From positions 1 to 64,000 of the forward strand of contig NZ_FNRO01000013.1 in the NCBI RefSeq assembly GCF_900107745.1: a stretch of 64,000 nt of DNA, read 5' to 3'. The translations under genes and the position numbers were made by a program. Each line of letters starts with the position of its first letter. The first letter of the stretch is position 1. Below, piece by piece: positions 61,039 to 64,000 of this stretch. The DNA comes from Variovorax sp. YR216. GTDB lineage: Bacteria > Pseudomonadota > Gammaproteobacteria > Burkholderiales > Burkholderiaceae_C. The notes beneath the pieces are model-generated. The model ran no database searches. It was not told where the DNA came from and saw nothing but the letters and a program-made list of their open reading frames with translations.

Positions 61039-63060
61039 TCAGTGGAGCAGTTGCCGGCTGTCGATCACTTCGATCGCAAAGCTGCCCTGCGCGCGTGCGA
61101 GCCGGACCATTTGCGCTGTGCCCCCATTTGCGCCGTCGTCGTGCCCGTCCCATAGAACGAGGAGGGTCACGCGGTCGGCGCCCCAGGCATCGGCCAGATG
61201 CATCACCCAGCGGTTGCCGCGCTCCCAAGGATCCATGCCGGGTCGGCCCTGCAGCCAAAGCGGAAGCTCGGCGCCGTCGCCAAGCTGAAGCAGGCTCGCC
61301 TGGTTCGACCTGACGATCCGCTGGAAGCGAACGCGCCACTCGTCGGCTTCCGGGAACGCCAACCGGGCCACGACGTCCGGCGGCATTGGAAGACAAAGCC
61401 GCGCCGGGATGCGACGATCCGCGCACAACTCGTGCACCAGCAAGTCGGCGCCGCGTGCCGCGCTGGCGAGCACCGTCATCGAGAGTCGTCTTCCATTCTG
61501 GTCGACCTGCGCGGACAGCATCTCCAGCCTCGCGCCGATCAGCTCGCTCGCCCTGGACTCCACCGCGGCTGGAAAACGCGGCGGCGCGTCGGGCGCGTCG
61601 ACGCGGTGACCAGCGAACACGACCAGATGTCGGCCCGGCGCCTCGCCACGCTCGCCGAAGCTGTCCATGACAGCCGCCACTGTGGCGGCGCGTATTCCAA
61701 GCGCTGCGAAAAGCTTCAATTGGCCGCTTGCGGCATCCCAGGCGAAGGCCTTGTCGGGCGGAATCGCGTCGTGATAGGCCTGCACCACCAGTCCCGGGTT
61801 GGCGGCAAGGGCGTCCTCGGAAAGCGTGAGGAAGCGCAGGTCGGCATCGGCAATGTCCGCCCAGATCTTGTCGGCGTCGAAGCGCTGGGCGCGCGCGACC
61901 GCCGCTCCCACGACCTGCGCCAGCACCGGCAGTTCGTTCTCGAGGTCTTCCCGGGCGCGATCGGCATCGCGTTGCTGACGAAAAAGATTCTTCCAGCCAG
62001 CCAGTTCCGACAGCACGAGCAGCGCGTGCCCCATCTGCAGCGCGGCGAGGCCCGGGTAGAACGCATTCAGGTCGCGCTCGAAGGCCTCCCGATAAGCGTC
62101 GTATGACTCGATCGCGCGCCGGTCGAGCGCCAACGCGCGTGCCGCGCCCACGTCAGCGGCATTCGCGAAGGGCAAGCGCCAGAGCGTCTTCAGGTTGCGC
62201 CCTTTCAGCGCCAGTGCCTCGGCGGCCTGGGCTGGCGTGCAGGCACTGTCTTCGGTGATGCGCCGAATCGCCTGGTTTGAAAGTTCGAGCAGGGATGCGC
62301 GGCCCGTCGAACGGTATTCGCGTTCGTAGAGATTGGCCAATGCGAGATTCGCCTCGACATCGCCCTGGTCGGCGCCGCGCACCTTCTCCCAACTGCGCCG
62401 CGCGCCGGCGACGTCTTTCACGCTCCACTGCGCACGCCCTACTCGCCGCAAGCCTTCGCGTTCGTAGCGCTGGCCTTGAAGGTCCTCAGCGATCACGCGC
62501 AGCCAGCCTCTGTCGGCGGCCCGCTCGGCGCGTTCGATCTCTTCGCTCAAGTCGAGAGGCACCAGTGTCACTTCGGCCGGGTCGGTCTCCGTCAACTTGG
62601 GCAGCATCAGAAAGATCGGGCTGTCCGTTTCGCGTTCGGAGTGCAGGCTCGAACGCAGCGTAGCGACAAGATCGTCGACCGCGGCCGCAGGATCATCGAT
62701 CGAGTACTTCAGGTAGCGGTCGGTCGACAGATCGAAAGGCGTCCCATCGGCGGACGGATCGCCCTTGATCATCACGGTGTGCTTCTTGCGCAGTGCATGG
62801 CGCACGCCAAGCTCGTAGAAGACGTTGGCGTTGTGGATCGTGATGTCGCAGATCACGATGTCCGCTTCGATGATCAGGCCGAACATGTCGGCGCGGATGT
62901 TTCCGGCATCGATCACTTCAGCCGTCGTGCCACCGCTCAGGCCCTCACAGCGCTGCACGGCCGGAGCAATCAGCTTGGCGTGCACCGCATCGAAGTCGAT
63001 GGACCGGCCTTTCCCATCCTGCTTGACGCCGAATCCGCGGATGACGAAGACACGAGGCAT
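61039..63060 (-). CDS. TRAFs-binding (DUF4071)-type protein with N-terminal TIR/deoxyribosyltransferase-like and C-terminal SLOG-like domains
   Basis: 673 residues from ATG 63060 (GGAGGATGCC upstream). Residues 1-130 are a Rossmann-like domain (IEADIVICDITIHNANVFYE, LGVRHALRKKH) akin to nucleoside 2-deoxyribosyltransferase/TIR-like sensors. Residues about 190-440 are TPR-like helices (YEREGLRRVGRAQWSVKDVA, EANLALANLYERE) of the DUF4071 type. From about 480, VVFAGHRVDAPDAPP and VLASAARGADLLVHELCADR resemble SLOG nucleotide-binding domains. The layout suggests a sensor/scaffold that binds or processes a nucleotide. It is convergent with the patatin gene and divergent from another SLOG-like gene. 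Confidence 0.75.
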   Translation of the reverse strand: MPRVFVIRGFGVKQDGKGRSIDFDAVHAKLIAPAVQRCEGLSGGTTAEVIDAGNIRADMFGLIIEADIVICDITIHNANVFYELGVRHALRKKHTVMIKGDPSADGTPFDLSTDRYLKYSIDDPAAAVDDLVATLRSSLHSERETDSPIFLMLPKLTETDPAEVTLVPLDLSEEIERAERAADRGWLRVIAEDLQGQRYEREGLRRVGRAQWSVKDVAGARRSWEKVRGADQGDVEANLALANLYEREYRSTGRASLLELSNQAIRRITEDSACTPAQAAEALALKGRNLKTLWRLPFANAADVGAARALALDRRAIESYDAYREAFERDLNAFYPGLAALQMGHALLVLSELAGWKNLFRQQRDADRAREDLENELPVLAQVVGAAVARAQRFDADKIWADIADADLRFLTLSEDALAANPGLVVQAYHDAIPPDKAFAWDAASGQLKLFAALGIRAATVAAVMDSFGERGEAPGRHLVVFAGHRVDAPDAPPRFPAAVESRASELIGARLEMLSAQVDQNGRRLSMTVLASAARGADLLVHELCADRRIPARLCLPMPPDVVARLAFPEADEWRVRFQRIVRSNQASLLQLGDGAELPLWLQGRPGMDPWERGNRWVMHLADAWGADRVTLLVLWDGHDDGANGGTAQMVRLARAQGSFAIEVIDSRQLLH

Positions 63061-63175
63061 GGCATCCTCCTGCGGTTCTTCTTGCCGGAAAGTGCGACCG
63101 CGAAGGCCCCGCAATGCCGGGGCCTTGACCATTTTGCTCGCACAAACGTAGAACTGTCAGTCTTACCTTTGGCTA

Positions 63176-63880
63176 ATGTCCGACTCACATCCAGATGCGA
63201 TGTTTTGCCGACGCTCTTTGCTGCTCTCCTGTGGTATCTCGCTGTTCATGAACCACGTTTCGCACTCCTCTGCCGCTTCGGCGGCGAGCCCCGACAGTCG
63301 CATCACGCACGTCGCGAAGGGCGCATCGCCGATCTCGATACGCCCGCCAGGCCGGAATGTCCTGACCTTTCTGGGCTACTCGGGAGCCGGATATCAGAGC
63401 GAAGCCGCAATGCTCGCCAACGCTGCCGAAGTGCTCGACAAGCACGATCCGGCTCGCACGACGGTGAACATCGGTGCCACAGCCGATGGCATTGGTGCCG
63501 TGTACCGATTGGCGCGTTCGCGAGGCTTTCCCACGATGGGCGTTGTGTCGTCGCAGGCAGTGGAAAGCAAGGCGGCCTGGTCGCCGCACGTCGAGCGGAT
63601 CTACGTGATCGAGGATTCGACTTGGGGCGGCAAGATCGATGGGAAGCTCAGTCCGACCTCTGCGGCGATGGTCGCCGTGAGCGATGAGATCGTCGCAATC
63701 GGCGGCGGAGAGATTGCGCGCGACGAGTTGATGGCTGCTCAGGCGGAGGGCAAGCGTTGCCGCTATATCCCCGCGGAGTCCAACCACGAGATCGCGCGAC
63801 AAAAGGCGCGCAAAGCGGGAAAGCCGGTGCCCGAAAACTTTGGCAGCGTCCTGGGCGCGAACGCCTGGGAGTCGCCTTAG
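63176..63880 (+). CDS. SLOG-like Rossmann-fold protein, possibly exported
   Basis: 234 residues from ATG 63176; ATG 63200 is an alternative. The first ~40 residues contain FCRRSLLLSCGISLF, a short hydrophobic stretch after Arg-Arg that could be a signal peptide (lipobox-like LLSC). Then a Rossmann-like domain: VLTFLGYSGAGYQSEAAMLA, TVNIGATADGIGAVYRLARS, VSDEIVAIGGGEIARDELMA, with the GG..E pattern of the SLOG superfamily. It is divergent from the DUF4071-type gene by 115 bp. Export of a SLOG protein would be odd; the N-terminal stretch may instead be a mis-set start. No gene was identified from 63881 to the window end. Confidence 0.65.
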   Translation: MSDSHPDAMFCRRSLLLSCGISLFMNHVSHSSAASAASPDSRITHVAKGASPISIRPPGRNVLTFLGYSGAGYQSEAAMLANAAEVLDKHDPARTTVNIGATADGIGAVYRLARSRGFPTMGVVSSQAVESKAAWSPHVERIYVIEDSTWGGKIDGKLSPTSAAMVAVSDEIVAIGGGEIARDELMAAQAEGKRCRYIPAESNHEIARQKARKAGKPVPENFGSVLGANAWESP

Positions 63881-64000
63881 CCGAGGGTCGACCCTCTCCT
63901 CTCCAGTGACGGCGCCGATTGCGCAAGTGGGGTCCTTGGCCGACACTGCCCGGCATGGAAAGTCCTCGACGGGTGCTGCGAGGGGCTGTCTGGTGTGCTG

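Overview
The window comes from a GC-rich beta-proteobacterium, most likely a Comamonadaceae of the Variovorax type. That is an inference from gene families: four Bug-type solute receptors, a DUF485/ActP acetate module, IclR and LysR catabolic regulators, DUF3563 and 65-70% GC-looking coding sequence from 18.1 kb onward. No rRNA, tRNA or CRISPR array was found.

Positions 1-18100 look like the right-hand part of a Tn7-like transposon, with a visibly lower and more mixed base composition. The right terminus is at 18100, where three GTTCRCGAC-type repeats end in a Tn7-like TGTG...ACA tip. The element truncates an MBL-fold hydrolase gene (18101-18663). The core genes are tnsA, tnsB, tnsC and two TniQ/TnsD-type target selectors. 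One TniQ gene (6672-8291) is co-transcribed with a gene for a protein carrying (Glu-His)n repeats. The other (16315-17925) is inverted and its promoter lies in the right end. tnsB is split by a complete IS66-family element (10326-12862) with an 8-bp target duplication; removing it restores one open frame of about 754 codons. The left end was not found and probably lies outside the window, so the genes from 1 to 6 kb are read as cargo. They include a minus-strand operon of two metallophosphoesterases, an unknown protein, an Xre/MbcA/ParS-type antitoxin and a HAD-like protein.

From 18.1 to 38 kb the sequence looks like ordinary chromosome. It holds a DASS transporter plus malate/lactate-type dehydrogenase; an acetate locus (acs, hybrid kinase, response regulator, DUF485-actP, exonuclease, DUF294/CBS protein); hipBA with a clear operator; and a Rieske oxygenase/Bug pair with a divergent LysR. 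From 38 to 44.5 kb there are a bacteriohemerythrin, a VOC protein, a LysR, a papain-like protease fused to five bacterial tandem repeats, a class I aldolase, and decayed IS630, IS66 and FAD-monooxygenase pieces.

From 44.5 to 57.5 kb lies a tightly overlapping ten-gene minus-strand operon (55562 down to 44528). It encodes two carotenoid-cleavage-type oxygenases, an acyl-CoA synthetase, an alpha/beta hydrolase, a nitronate monooxygenase-like flavoprotein, a thiolase, a SnoaL protein, an SDR and two Bug receptors. A divergent IclR gene and a further Bug receptor adjoin it. This is probably a catabolic pathway for an unsaturated aromatic or terpenoid substrate.

From 57.5 to 59.8 kb is a scrapyard of broken genes (DnaG zinc finger, AraC, subtilase) around an intact DUF3563 gene. 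The last 4 kb hold a patatin-like phospholipase, convergent with a protein with a TIR-like/TPR/SLOG-like layout, and a further SLOG-like protein. This is a plausible but unproven nucleotide-signalling or defence locus.
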